A DNA stretch of 6,705 bases from contig CP070771.1 in NCBI GenBank assembly GCA_020345785.1, positions 5,128,526-5,135,230 of the forward strand, written 5' to 3'. Source of the DNA: Desulfobacterales bacterium. Its GTDB lineage: Bacteria > Desulfobacterota > Desulfobacteria > Desulfobacterales > JAFDCJ01. Positions 1-5,383 of the stretch are shown one piece after another. The notes under the pieces are model-generated. The model was not told the origin of the DNA and made no database searches. It saw only the letters and a list, made by a program, of their open reading frames with translations. A program made the position numbers and the translations under genes. The first letter of the stretch is position 1; every line of letters starts with the position of its first letter.

Positions 1-467
1 AGGCTGGCCATCAGCACCATGCCCAGCATGCCGTAGTGCAAGGGGCGGCGCCAGCCGACTTCCGATGAAATGCGAATCATCCCTTCGCCCTCGCGTTTGT
101 CGACATATACCAGCTGATCCTCCATTCTGACCCCCAACAGCACGGTGGCGCCGGTTTTACTTTGTAGATCGGTCATCGGGTGGGCGGCTGCCCGGCGCAA
201 GGAAAAGGATGAAAAAACAACGCCGCCCAATTCAAAAAGCCGCATGCCGAGCTGATATTTCCTGGTCTGGGGATCTTGCTGTAAATAACCGCGTGTGGTT
301 AGATTCGAAATCAGGCGCTTGGCGGTGGTCTTGTTGAGTCCGGTCCGGTGTACCACATCGGACAGACTCAATTCCCTGTTCTGGAAATTGAAACAGTCCA
401 GAATGTCCAGCGCCCGTTCCAAGGCCTGAACCCGGTAGATTGAATTTTCGGCGGCCGATAGTTTCAT
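1..467 (-). CDS. IclR-family transcriptional regulator, N-terminal part (runs off left edge)
   Basis: Reading the minus strand from ATG at 467 gives 155 uninterrupted codons, beginning MKLSAAENSIYRVQALERAL, with no stop before the window edge. Residues about 12-75 form the IclR winged helix-turn-helix: an RVQALERALDIL first helix, a recognition region SLSDVVHRTGLNKTTAKRLI and a wing RGYLQQDPQTRKYQLG. From about residue 80 the start of the effector-binding domain is visible (TGATVLLGVRMEDQLVYVDK). Full IclR proteins are about 250 residues, so roughly 95 C-terminal residues are missing. The ATG is preferred because the nearby upstream ATG (minus strand, 474-472) reaches a stop after two codons; the Shine-Dalgarno sequence is weak. 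IclR relatives such as PobR and PcaU/PcaR control aromatic-acid catabolism, and this gene is divergent from the hcr genes. Control of that operon is therefore likely but inferred; the ligand is unknown. Confidence 0.92.
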   Translation of the reverse strand, partial: MKLSAAENSIYRVQALERALDILDCFNFQNRELSLSDVVHRTGLNKTTAKRLISNLTTRGYLQQDPQTRKYQLGMRLFELGGVVFSSFSLRRAAAHPMTDLQSKTGATVLLGVRMEDQLVYVDKREGEGMIRISSEVGWRRPLHYGMLGMVLMAS

Positions 468-475
468 ATCATGAA
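462..475. promoter_or_regulatory. Palindrome over the iclR start codon, candidate operator
   Basis: TTCAT (463-467) and ATGAA (471-475) form a perfect inverted repeat around a 3-base spacer, and it covers the regulator's start codon. With one more base it reads TTTCAT-N4-TGAA, the same pattern as the palindrome at 978-992 on the hcr side. A shared site would suit an IclR protein that controls itself and its divergent target, but short AT-rich palindromes occur by chance. Confidence 0.35.
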
Positions 476-488
476 TCTTTATTTTAAT

Positions 489-508
489 ATATGAAATCTA
501 TATCATAT
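489..508. promoter_or_regulatory. Inverted repeat overlapping the iclR -10 region, candidate autoregulatory operator
   Basis: ATATGA (489-494) and TCATAT (503-508) are perfect 6-bp arms around an 8-base spacer. The repeat spans the proposed -10 box at 497-502, so a bound repressor would block transcription of the regulator. IclR proteins commonly autoregulate; the assignment is inference from position. Confidence 0.35.
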
Positions 509-524
509 TACTTTGGTAGGTCAA
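497..524 (-). promoter_or_regulatory. Candidate sigma-70-type promoter of the IclR gene
   Basis: On the minus strand a TTGACC box (524-519) is followed after 16 bases by TATAGA (502-497), about 30 bases upstream of the regulator's ATG. The matches to consensus are 5/6 and 4/6. The segment is AT-rich, as expected, and is overlapped by the inverted repeat at 489-508. No alternative of equal quality was seen nearby. Confidence 0.4.
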
Positions 525-538
525 TAAAAATATTTAGC

Positions 539-563
539 TTCAGAGTTCAGAGTTCAAAGGTTC
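539..563 (+). repeat. Heptamer array, left arm of an inverted pair
   Basis: Three heptamers in register (TTCAGAG, TTCAGAG, TTCAAAG) are followed by GTTC. Its reverse complement reappears at 883-908 with one substitution and one inserted base, so the two arrays form imperfect terminal inverted repeats of about 25 bp around roughly 320 bp. Confidence 0.8.
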
Positions 564-680
564 CTGGTTGCGGTTTTAAGTCCGCCCTCGTGTGACATAA
601 GGAATTTTTTTCTGTTAGCTGCGGAAGATCCCAATAATGCCTTATTTTCCGGATTCATACAAAGATAGATTTGGACAAGG

Positions 681-730
681 GGTGTCGGTTCGGTGCCGAC
701 ACCTAATCCGGGCGGGCGTAAAGCCCGCCC
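681..730. repeat. REP-like double hairpin
   Basis: There are two adjacent GC-rich hairpins. The first has arms GGTGTCGG (681-688) and CCGACACC (696-703) with a 7-base loop. The second has arms GGGCGGGC (710-717) and GCCCGCCC (723-730) with a GTAAA loop. The second resembles the dispersed palindromes with a GTAGGGGCGGGC core found between genes in many bacterial genomes. No T-run follows either stem, so a factor-independent terminator is unlikely. A REP-type element, possibly copied by a REP-associated transposase elsewhere in the genome, is the best reading. Confidence 0.65.
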
Positions 731-870
731 CTACTTAACGTTGCTACACTCCTATTCGTTACGGACCTGGGCAAGCGGTCTGCCACCGCACGCACACAAC
801 GGACCATTTTTCCAACCTTCACACTGGAATCGCTCAACATGGATATAAATAGCTCTGCGATAAGATTTTT

Positions 871-915
871 GAACAAACCTTTGAACCTTTGAACCCTGAA
901 CCTCTGAACCCCGAA
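871..915 (-). repeat. 7/8-bp-period array, right arm of an inverted pair
   Basis: Units CCTTTGAA, CCTTTGAA, CCCTGAA, CCTCTGAA and CCCCGAA run from 878 to 915, preceded by GAACAAA. It is the inverted counterpart of 539-563; the longest exact match to the reverse complement is GAACCTTTGAAC at 883-894. The array ends five bases before the palindrome of the proposed hcr promoter. Confidence 0.8.
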
Positions 916-920
916 TCAAA

Positions 921-940
921 TTTTGTTGTTGACAACAAAA
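921..940. promoter_or_regulatory. Perfect 9-2-9 palindrome centred on the hcr -35 box, candidate operator
   Basis: TTTTGTTGT (921-929) and ACAACAAAA (932-940) are exact reverse complements around a 2-base centre. A consensus TTGACA -35 hexamer (929-934) lies at the centre. The inner TTGT-N2-ACAA core resembles sites bound by GntR-type dimers, but the cognate protein is unknown. It lacks GC pairs and a following T-run, so it is not a terminator. Occupancy here would be expected to block RNA polymerase. Confidence 0.55.
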
Positions 941-955
941 CCGGTAGCATATTAG
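929..955 (+). promoter_or_regulatory. Candidate hcr operon promoter
   Basis: TTGACA (929-934) matches the sigma-70 -35 consensus exactly. The best -10 candidate is TATTAG (950-955) at a short 15-base spacing; at 17 bases the sequence is TTAGAA, a poor match. The suboptimal -10 suggests an activated or weak promoter. Transcription from here would leave a leader of about 180 bases before hcrB, containing the palindrome at 978-992 and the array at 1095-1129. Confidence 0.4.
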
Positions 956-977
956 AAATATACATTCTGAAACGCGA

Positions 978-992
978 TTTCATGATGTGAAA
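978..992. promoter_or_regulatory. Palindrome downstream of the hcr promoter, candidate IclR operator
   Basis: TTTCA (978-982) and TGAAA (988-992) are perfect arms around TGATG. The form TTTCAT-N4-TGAA is shared with 462-475 at the regulator's start. The site lies just downstream of the predicted transcription start, a position suited to repression. Confidence 0.4.
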
Positions 993-1094
993 CTTCATGC
1001 AAGTAAATTGACGATTAATATCGAAAATAAACTATTTGTGGAAATGCTCCGGCCGTCATTAGAGTTTTAACAATTTAAGATCGACAGCATTCCA

Positions 1095-1129
1095 TCAATC
1101 TTCAATATTCAGTCTTCAATATTCATTCA
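1095..1129 (+). repeat. Heptamer array upstream of hcrB
   Basis: Five heptamers in register: TCAATCT, TCAATAT, TCAGTCT, TCAATAT, TCATTCA. The 11-mer TTCAATATTCA occurs at 1101 and 1115, exactly two periods apart. Its reverse complement starts on the hcrB stop codon at 2113. The array ends five bases before the G-run that serves as the hcrB Shine-Dalgarno sequence. Confidence 0.8.
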
Positions 1130-1143
1130 AAACGGGGGGCGCT

Positions 1144-2115
1144 GTGAGATTACCCAAATTCGAGTATTTTGAGCCCAAAGATGTCAGGGAGGCGGTTTCC
1201 ATTCTGCAAAATGAACCGGAAGCCAGAATCCTTGCCGGCGGAACCGATCTATTGGTTAATATGAAACACCGGGTTGAGTGTCCGCCGGTTGTTGTCAATA
1301 TCAAGCGGATAGCCGATCTGGACTATATCCGGCAGGACAACGGAGATATTCGAGTCGGCGCGCTGACTCCTCTGAAGCGCCTTTATATGACTGCTTCGAT
1401 TAAGGACAGCTTGCCGGGTTTGGCCCAGGCCGCTTCTTGCGTGGGTTCGTATCATCACCAGGTCATGGGGACCGTCGGCGGTAACATCTGCCAGCAGAAC
1501 CGCTGCAAGTTTTTTAATCAATCCCAATGGTGGCGAAGTTCACGGCCGACATGCTTCAAAGCGGGCGGTGAGATCTGCCATGTAGTCAACAAGGAAGCGG
1601 TTTGCTATTCGACCTACTGCGGCGATCTGGCACCGGCGCTCCTGGCGCTGGATGCCGCAATCAGATTGGCCGGCAAAGACGGTGAAAGGGAGATTTCATT
1701 GCAGGAGCTTTTTACCGGCAACGGCAAAGCCCCTCTCAACTTAACCGGTGCCGATATTTTAATCGAAATATTGATTCCCGGCGCCTCCGTCAATGGGATT
1801 TTAAGTTACATGAAATTCGCCAATCGCGACAGCATTGATTTTCCCATTGTGGGGACCGCTTTCTGGGCATCTGCCAAGGAAAATCAATATCGGGTTGCCT
1901 TTACGGCCGTGGATCGCCGGCCCCTCCGAGGGCGAAAGATCGAAGACCTTTTAAAGGGCCGGGAACTCAACGACGAGAACATCACGGCCGCCTGCGACCT
2001 GGCCGCCAAGGAGGCCAGTCCGGTGAAAACCTCGGTCTATTCCCCATCCCACAAACGCAAGATGATGGGATTGCTGCTGCGTGGCGCGGCGGAGAAAACC
2101 CGGGAAGGGAAATGA
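1144..2115 (+). CDS. hcrB: 4-hydroxybenzoyl-CoA reductase, beta subunit (FAD and [4Fe-4S])
   Basis: This 323-residue protein belongs to the CoxM/FAD-binding family of molybdenum hydroxylases. It has the FAD motif ILAGGTDLLVNMK (29-41) and GTVGGNIC (109-116), and a C-terminal CO-dehydrogenase flavoprotein domain from about residue 220. Between these it carries an extra cysteine-rich loop (116-159, including RCKFFNQSQWWR and CFKAGGEICH) that ordinary CoxM or xanthine dehydrogenase subunits lack. C121, C137, C145 and C154 have the 16-8-9 spacing I recall for the [4Fe-4S] ligands of Thauera aromatica HcrB (Cys122, 138, 146, 155), a feature of HBCR. The cluster brings low-potential electrons, probably from ferredoxin, to FAD. 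The start is GTG at 1144, four bases after a GGGGGG run (1134-1139), and gives the usual N terminus MRLPKFEYFEPKD. It is the first gene of the operon. A closely related aryl-CoA reductase remains possible. Confidence 0.9.
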   Translation: MRLPKFEYFEPKDVREAVSILQNEPEARILAGGTDLLVNMKHRVECPPVVVNIKRIADLDYIRQDNGDIRVGALTPLKRLYMTASIKDSLPGLAQAASCVGSYHHQVMGTVGGNICQQNRCKFFNQSQWWRSSRPTCFKAGGEICHVVNKEAVCYSTYCGDLAPALLALDAAIRLAGKDGEREISLQELFTGNGKAPLNLTGADILIEILIPGASVNGILSYMKFANRDSIDFPIVGTAFWASAKENQYRVAFTAVDRRPLRGRKIEDLLKGRELNDENITAACDLAAKEASPVKTSVYSPSHKRKMMGLLLRGAAEKTREGK

Positions 2116-2140
2116 ATATTGAAAATTGAAGATTGAATAT
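2113..2140 (-). repeat. Heptamer array beginning on the hcrB stop codon
   Basis: Four heptamers in perfect register, TGAATAT, TGAAAAT, TGAAGAT and TGAATAT, start with the TGA stop codon itself. The array is the inverted counterpart of 1095-1129 and of 2273-2300. Exact shared arms with the latter are 2124-2137/2287-2300 (14 bp) and 2132-2142/2268-2278 (11 bp). Confidence 0.8.
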
Positions 2141-2272
2141 TTAAGGAATTCTGTCTTTCAAAATAATAGTTGTAGAATTCAGAATAAAAGGTATTTGCGT
2201 CTTAACTATAGTTGTCGATATAGCTATTTTCACAAAGTAAATGAAATAAAAACAGATAGAATACCACAAATA

Positions 2273-2300
2273 TTCAATTTACAATCTTCAATCTTCAATT
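2273..2300 (+). repeat. Heptamer array upstream of hcrC
   Basis: Four heptamers: TTCAATT, TACAATC, TTCAATC, TTCAATT. In the transcript this could pair with the array at the end of hcrB, closing a loop of about 150 bases. The enclosed sequence (2143-2267) is AT-rich, with a 10-bp palindrome AACTATAGTT at 2204-2213, and has no gene or clear promoter. Confidence 0.78.
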
Positions 2301-2352
2301 ATTAAAGTAATGTCTGAAGAGATAGACTGTAAAAATCCACAATTAAAGAGCT

Positions 2353-2358
2353 GAGGGG
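2353..2358 (+). promoter_or_regulatory. hcrC ribosome-binding site
   Basis: GAGGGG lies nine bases before ATG 2368 but only one base before the out-of-frame ATG at 2360, which reads Met-Lys-Pro-stop. The spacing therefore selects 2368 as the start. Confidence 0.75.
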
Positions 2359-2367
2359 CATGAAACC

Positions 2368-2832
2368 ATGAAGCGGGCAATTGAACTCAATGTCAATGGC
2401 GATACTCATGAATTACTGGTTGCGCCGAACCAGACCCTGCTGGAGGTGTTGCGGGAAAAATTAGGATTAATGGGCACCAAAAGGGGATGTGATCTGGGCG
2501 CCTGTGGCGCCTGCACGGTCCTGGTCAACGGGGAGGCGTATTTGTCCTGTTTGATGCTGGCTGTTGATGCGATGGGAAAAGAGATTATCACCATTGAAGG
2601 TTTAGCCGCCGGCGGTGATCTGCATCCACTGCAAAAAGCATTTATCGACCATGGCGGATTGCAATGCGGTTTCTGCACACCGGGAATGATATTGACGGCC
2701 GAGGCCATTTTAAACGAAGACGATCATCCCACCGAGGAGGTGGTCAAGAAAAAAATGGCCGGCAACCTCTGCCGCTGCACCGGCTACAAAAAAATCATCG
2801 AAGCAATAATGAGCGTCAATGCGCCTGAATAA
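2368..2832 (+). CDS. hcrC: 4-hydroxybenzoyl-CoA reductase, gamma subunit (two [2Fe-2S] clusters)
   Basis: This 154-residue protein has the standard length and two-domain form of the CoxS/XDH small iron-sulfur subunit. The N-terminal ferredoxin-like domain has C41, C46, C49 and C61 (GCDLGACGACT, then LSC). The C-terminal helical domain has C100 and C103 (QCGFCTPGM) and C135 and C137 (NLCRCTGY), ligating the cluster nearest the molybdenum cofactor. All eight ligands are present. The subunit passes electrons between FAD in HcrB and Mo in HcrA. Family membership alone would fit any molybdenum hydroxylase; the HBCR assignment comes from the neighbouring HcrB loop. The gene lies 252 bp after hcrB and 235 bp before hcrA, unusually wide gaps for subunits needed in equal amounts. 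Confidence 0.92.
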   Translation: MKRAIELNVNGDTHELLVAPNQTLLEVLREKLGLMGTKRGCDLGACGACTVLVNGEAYLSCLMLAVDAMGKEIITIEGLAAGGDLHPLQKAFIDHGGLQCGFCTPGMILTAEAILNEDDHPTEEVVKKKMAGNLCRCTGYKKIIEAIMSVNAPE

Positions 2833-2871
2833 TTTATGAAATAACCGAAATGGGATTATTAAGTTGTAAAT

Positions 2872-2912
2872 GCTGGCAGGCTGGGAAGCTTGAAGGCTGG
2901 GAGGCTGAAAGG
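2872..2912 (+). repeat. GGCTGGGA-type 7/8-bp array, left arm
   Basis: Units GCTGGCA, GGCTGGGA, AGCTTGA, AGGCTGGG and AGGCTGA are followed by AAGG. The 13-mer AGGCTGGGAAGCT (2878-2890) is exactly inverted at 3025-3037. The array starts about 40 bases after hcrC and is unrelated in sequence to the TTCAATA-type arrays around hcrB. Confidence 0.8.
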
Positions 2913-3016
2913 ATCGAAAGATTTAGCCTGTCTTCCAATCTTCTCGGCTTCCCGGGATTGGAGGCATGAAACCTGGAATGGAGCGCGCAAGGAAGAAAAT
3001 TAGTACTTGTGCGCCT

Positions 3017-3054
3017 GGCTTCCCAGCTTCCCAGCCTCCCAACCTTCCAGCTTT
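3017..3054 (-). repeat. GGCTTCCC-type octamer array, right arm
   Basis: Four octamers in register (GGCTTCCC, AGCTTCCC, AGCCTCCC, AACCTTCC) are followed by AGCTTT. This is the inverted partner of 2872-2912 and ends directly before the hcrA Shine-Dalgarno sequence. Between the two arms, CCAATC (2935-2940) and GATTGG (2955-2960) can form a further small hairpin, so most of the 235-bp spacer could fold into one structure. Confidence 0.8.
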
Positions 3055-3055
3055 A

Positions 3056-3061
3056 TAGGAG
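3056..3061 (+). promoter_or_regulatory. hcrA ribosome-binding site
   Basis: TAGGAG lies six bases before ATG 3068 and is the best Shine-Dalgarno match in the operon. It immediately follows the octamer array, so folding of that array with its inverted partner could affect access to it. Confidence 0.7.
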
Positions 3062-3067
3062 CCTTAA

Positions 3068-5365
3068 ATGGAAAAAGAATTAAACGTCGTCGGCACCCGC
3101 GTGCCCATGCTGGATGCGGCCTTGAAAGTGAAGGGGGCCGCTTTGTTCACCGATGATCTTTCTCTGCCGGGAATGCTCTATGGGAAGATACTGCGAAGCC
3201 CCGTGGCGCACGCCAGAATTATCAATATCGATACTTCCAGGGCCGAGAAACTGCCGGGTGTCAAGGGCGTCGTGACCGGCAGGGATATTCCCGACCGGAA
3301 ATACGGCATTGTCCCCATGGCCAAAGATGAATATGCCCTGGCCAGAGAGAAAGTGCGCTATATCGGCGACGATGTCGCGGCCGTGTGTGCCGTTGATCCT
3401 GAAATTGCCGAAGAGGCGCTGGAACTCATCGCGGTGGAATATGAAGAACTGCCGGCCGTATTCGATCCGCTGGAGGCGAAAAAGGATAGTGCGCCTGTCA
3501 TCCATGACGGCGTCAAGAACAATACCTCTTTTTTCATCAAGAAGGAATTCGGCGATGTCGCCAAAGCATTTGCTGAATGCGATGCCGTGTTTGAGGATAC
3601 CTTTTACTCCCAGCCGGTGAATCATGCGCCCCTCGAACCCCATGCGGCCCTGGCCCAATTTGACCCGCTCAACGGTGAACTCACCATCTGGTCATCGACC
3701 CAGATTCCGTTTTTTCTGAGAAGAAATTTGTCAAATACGCTGCAGATACCCGAAAGCAAGGTAAGGGTCATCAAACCCAAAGTCGGCGGCGGTTTCGGTC
3801 AGAAGATTGATCTGTTTGCCAAGGATTTCTGTGCGGCCTGGTTTGCGATGCATCTGGGAAAGCCGGTCAAGTTCCTGTACGAGCGCGAAGAGGTCTTTAT
3901 CGCCACCCGGCAGAGACACCCAATGTATATCACCGTCAAGACCGGCGTGAAAAAGGACGGTACGATTCTGGCACAGGACTTCAAGGCCTATGCAGACGGC
4001 GGCGCCTACAACAGCACCGCACCGACGATGATCGCTCTGTCATGTTTTTTCCTGATGATTCCCTATCGCGTACCGAATCTCATTTACGAAGGCTCCCATA
4101 TTTATACCAATAAACCCGTGGGCGGCGCCATGCGGGGACACGGCATCCCCCAGGCCCGTTTTGCGGTGGAACGGCAGCTGGACATGATTGCGGATCGTAT
4201 CGGTGTCGACCCGGCCGAGATCCGCATCAAAAACAGTATTCATGCCGGCGAGCCCCATCCGGGCGGTTTTGTGATCAATACCTGCGGATTTTCCGAATCC
4301 GTAGCCAAAGCTGCCGCGGCTATCGGATGGCAGGATAAGCGCGGCAAACTGCCTTTCGGCAGGGGCGTCGGTCTGGCCGGGGCCTCCTTTCCCAGCGGCG
4401 TCAGCAATATGAGCCATATCAGCTCCGGCGCTGTGGTTCAGCTGGGCCGGGACGGGGCCGTCAACGTTCTGTCGGGCGCAGCCGACATCGGACAGGGAGC
4501 CGAAACCGTGATCAGTCAGATTGTAGCCGAGGAGCTTGGCGTGCGCATCGATGACATTCGGATTACGGCGGCCGACACCGGGATTACGCCGCTGGATCCC
4601 GGCACCTTCGGCAGCGGGGTGACGGTCCGGGCCGGCAACGCCGCCCGGCTGGCAGCGATTGCCGCCAAGAATAAGATATTCGAATTTATGGCCGACAAAC
4701 TGGAAGCCAACGTGGCCGACCTGGTGGCCCGCGATCGCAAAATTTTTGTCAAAGGCTCGCCTGAAAAAGGCATGACGCTGTTGGAAGCATTAAAAGCCTA
4801 TCAATACGCGGATCTACCCATGCCCATCGTGGGCCGGGGATCCTGGATGGCGCCCACCTCCGAGCCGACCACCCTGTTTAAGGAAAGCGGCAATTTTGCA
4901 CCCAATTACTCCTTCATGACCCAGGCGGCCGAGGTGGAAGTCGATTTGCAGACCGGCAGGGTGAAGCTTTTGAAGATGGTGACGGCCCATGACTGCGGCC
5001 GGCCCATCAATCCGATGCTGGTAGAAGGCCAGCTCGAAGGCTCGGTTGTAGGAGGCATGGGACAGGCCCTCTATGAAGATGTCGTTGTCGAAAAGGGCCA
5101 GGTGATGAATCCTTCGTTTCTCGACTACGGCTTGCCGACATTTCTTGAAATGCCGCAAATCGAGGCCATCGAGGTGGAAACCGACGATCCCATCGGCCCC
5201 TTCGGCGCCAAAGAAGCCGGGGAGGGCACCCAGCTGTCGCCGGCGCCCGCCATTGTCAATGCCATCTATGATGCCATCGGGGTTGACTTCATGGAGCTGC
5301 CGATAACGCCCGAAAAGATTCTCGACGCGTTGGAAAATAAGAGAAAAGCGCATGATCCGGCATGA
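3068..5365 (+). CDS. hcrA: 4-hydroxybenzoyl-CoA reductase, alpha subunit (molybdenum cofactor)
   Basis: This 765-residue protein has the length of HcrA and is the catalytic subunit of the xanthine oxidase family. Residues about 18-130 form the a/b hammerhead domain (AALKVKGAALFTDDL). The cofactor-binding domains follow, with VGGGFGQK (239-246), AMRGHGIPQARFAVERQLD (354-372), ADIGQGAET (472-480), HDCGRPINP (641-649) and the catalytic-glutamate motif GAKEAGEG (713-720; E719 is the expected base). The cofactor is probably molybdopterin cytosine dinucleotide. The loop at 354-359 reads AMRGHG rather than the AYXCSFR signature of form I CO dehydrogenase, which excludes that function. With hcrB and hcrC it should reductively dehydroxylate 4-hydroxybenzoyl-CoA to benzoyl-CoA. 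The ATG is supported by TAGGAG six bases upstream. The gene ends 18 bp from the convergent kinase gene with no visible terminator. Exact aryl-CoA substrate is inferred. Confidence 0.9.
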   Translation: MEKELNVVGTRVPMLDAALKVKGAALFTDDLSLPGMLYGKILRSPVAHARIINIDTSRAEKLPGVKGVVTGRDIPDRKYGIVPMAKDEYALAREKVRYIGDDVAAVCAVDPEIAEEALELIAVEYEELPAVFDPLEAKKDSAPVIHDGVKNNTSFFIKKEFGDVAKAFAECDAVFEDTFYSQPVNHAPLEPHAALAQFDPLNGELTIWSSTQIPFFLRRNLSNTLQIPESKVRVIKPKVGGGFGQKIDLFAKDFCAAWFAMHLGKPVKFLYEREEVFIATRQRHPMYITVKTGVKKDGTILAQDFKAYADGGAYNSTAPTMIALSCFFLMIPYRVPNLIYEGSHIYTNKPVGGAMRGHGIPQARFAVERQLDMIADRIGVDPAEIRIKNSIHAGEPHPGGFVINTCGFSESVAKAAAAIGWQDKRGKLPFGRGVGLAGASFPSGVSNMSHISSGAVVQLGRDGAVNVLSGAADIGQGAETVISQIVAEELGVRIDDIRITAADTGITPLDPGTFGSGVTVRAGNAARLAAIAAKNKIFEFMADKLEANVADLVARDRKIFVKGSPEKGMTLLEALKAYQYADLPMPIVGRGSWMAPTSEPTTLFKESGNFAPNYSFMTQAAEVEVDLQTGRVKLLKMVTAHDCGRPINPMLVEGQLEGSVVGGMGQALYEDVVVEKGQVMNPSFLDYGLPTFLEMPQIEAIEVETDDPIGPFGAKEAGEGTQLSPAPAIVNAIYDAIGVDFMELPITPEKILDALENKRKAHDPA

Positions 5366-5383
5366 GTATGACCTGAATTTTTC

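Larger units (their letters stand above)
468..1143. other. Divergent intergenic region between iclR and hcrB
   Basis: This 676-bp region holds no convincing gene. From left to right it contains the candidate iclR promoter and operators, a 7-bp-period array (539-563), undistinguished sequence (564-680), a double GC-rich hairpin (681-730), more undistinguished sequence (731-870), the inverted partner array (871-915), the candidate hcr promoter and palindromes (921-992), AT-rich sequence, and a further heptamer array (1095-1129) next to the hcrB ribosome-binding site. Regulatory signals sit at the two edges and repeats fill the middle, as if repeat elements had expanded an originally shorter divergent promoter. 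Confidence 0.7.

Noticed and set aside
681..730. Double hairpin read as a terminator for iclR or an upstream gene
   Set aside because: There is no T-run on either strand after the stems, and the two flanking genes are divergent, so no transcript is expected to end here.
703..840. Small minus-strand open frame of 45 codons (from ATG at 840) within the iclR-hcrB intergenic region
   Set aside because: It reads through the REP-like hairpin and ends inside it, has no ribosome-binding site and no recognisable domain, so it is best treated as chance.
2360..2371. Three-codon frame Met-Lys-Pro whose stop overlaps the hcrC start (ATGA)
   Set aside because: The Shine-Dalgarno sequence ends one base before its ATG, too close for initiation; the spacing suits ATG 2368.
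3080..5353. Long open frames on the opposite strand of hcrA
   Set aside because: They mirror the codon bias of hcrA, match no recognisable domain and lack ribosome-binding sites.
3068..5365. Assignment of the operon as a form I aerobic CO dehydrogenase (coxMSL order)
   Set aside because: HcrA lacks the AYXCSFR active-site loop and has AMRGHG instead, and the FAD subunit carries the HBCR-type cysteine loop.
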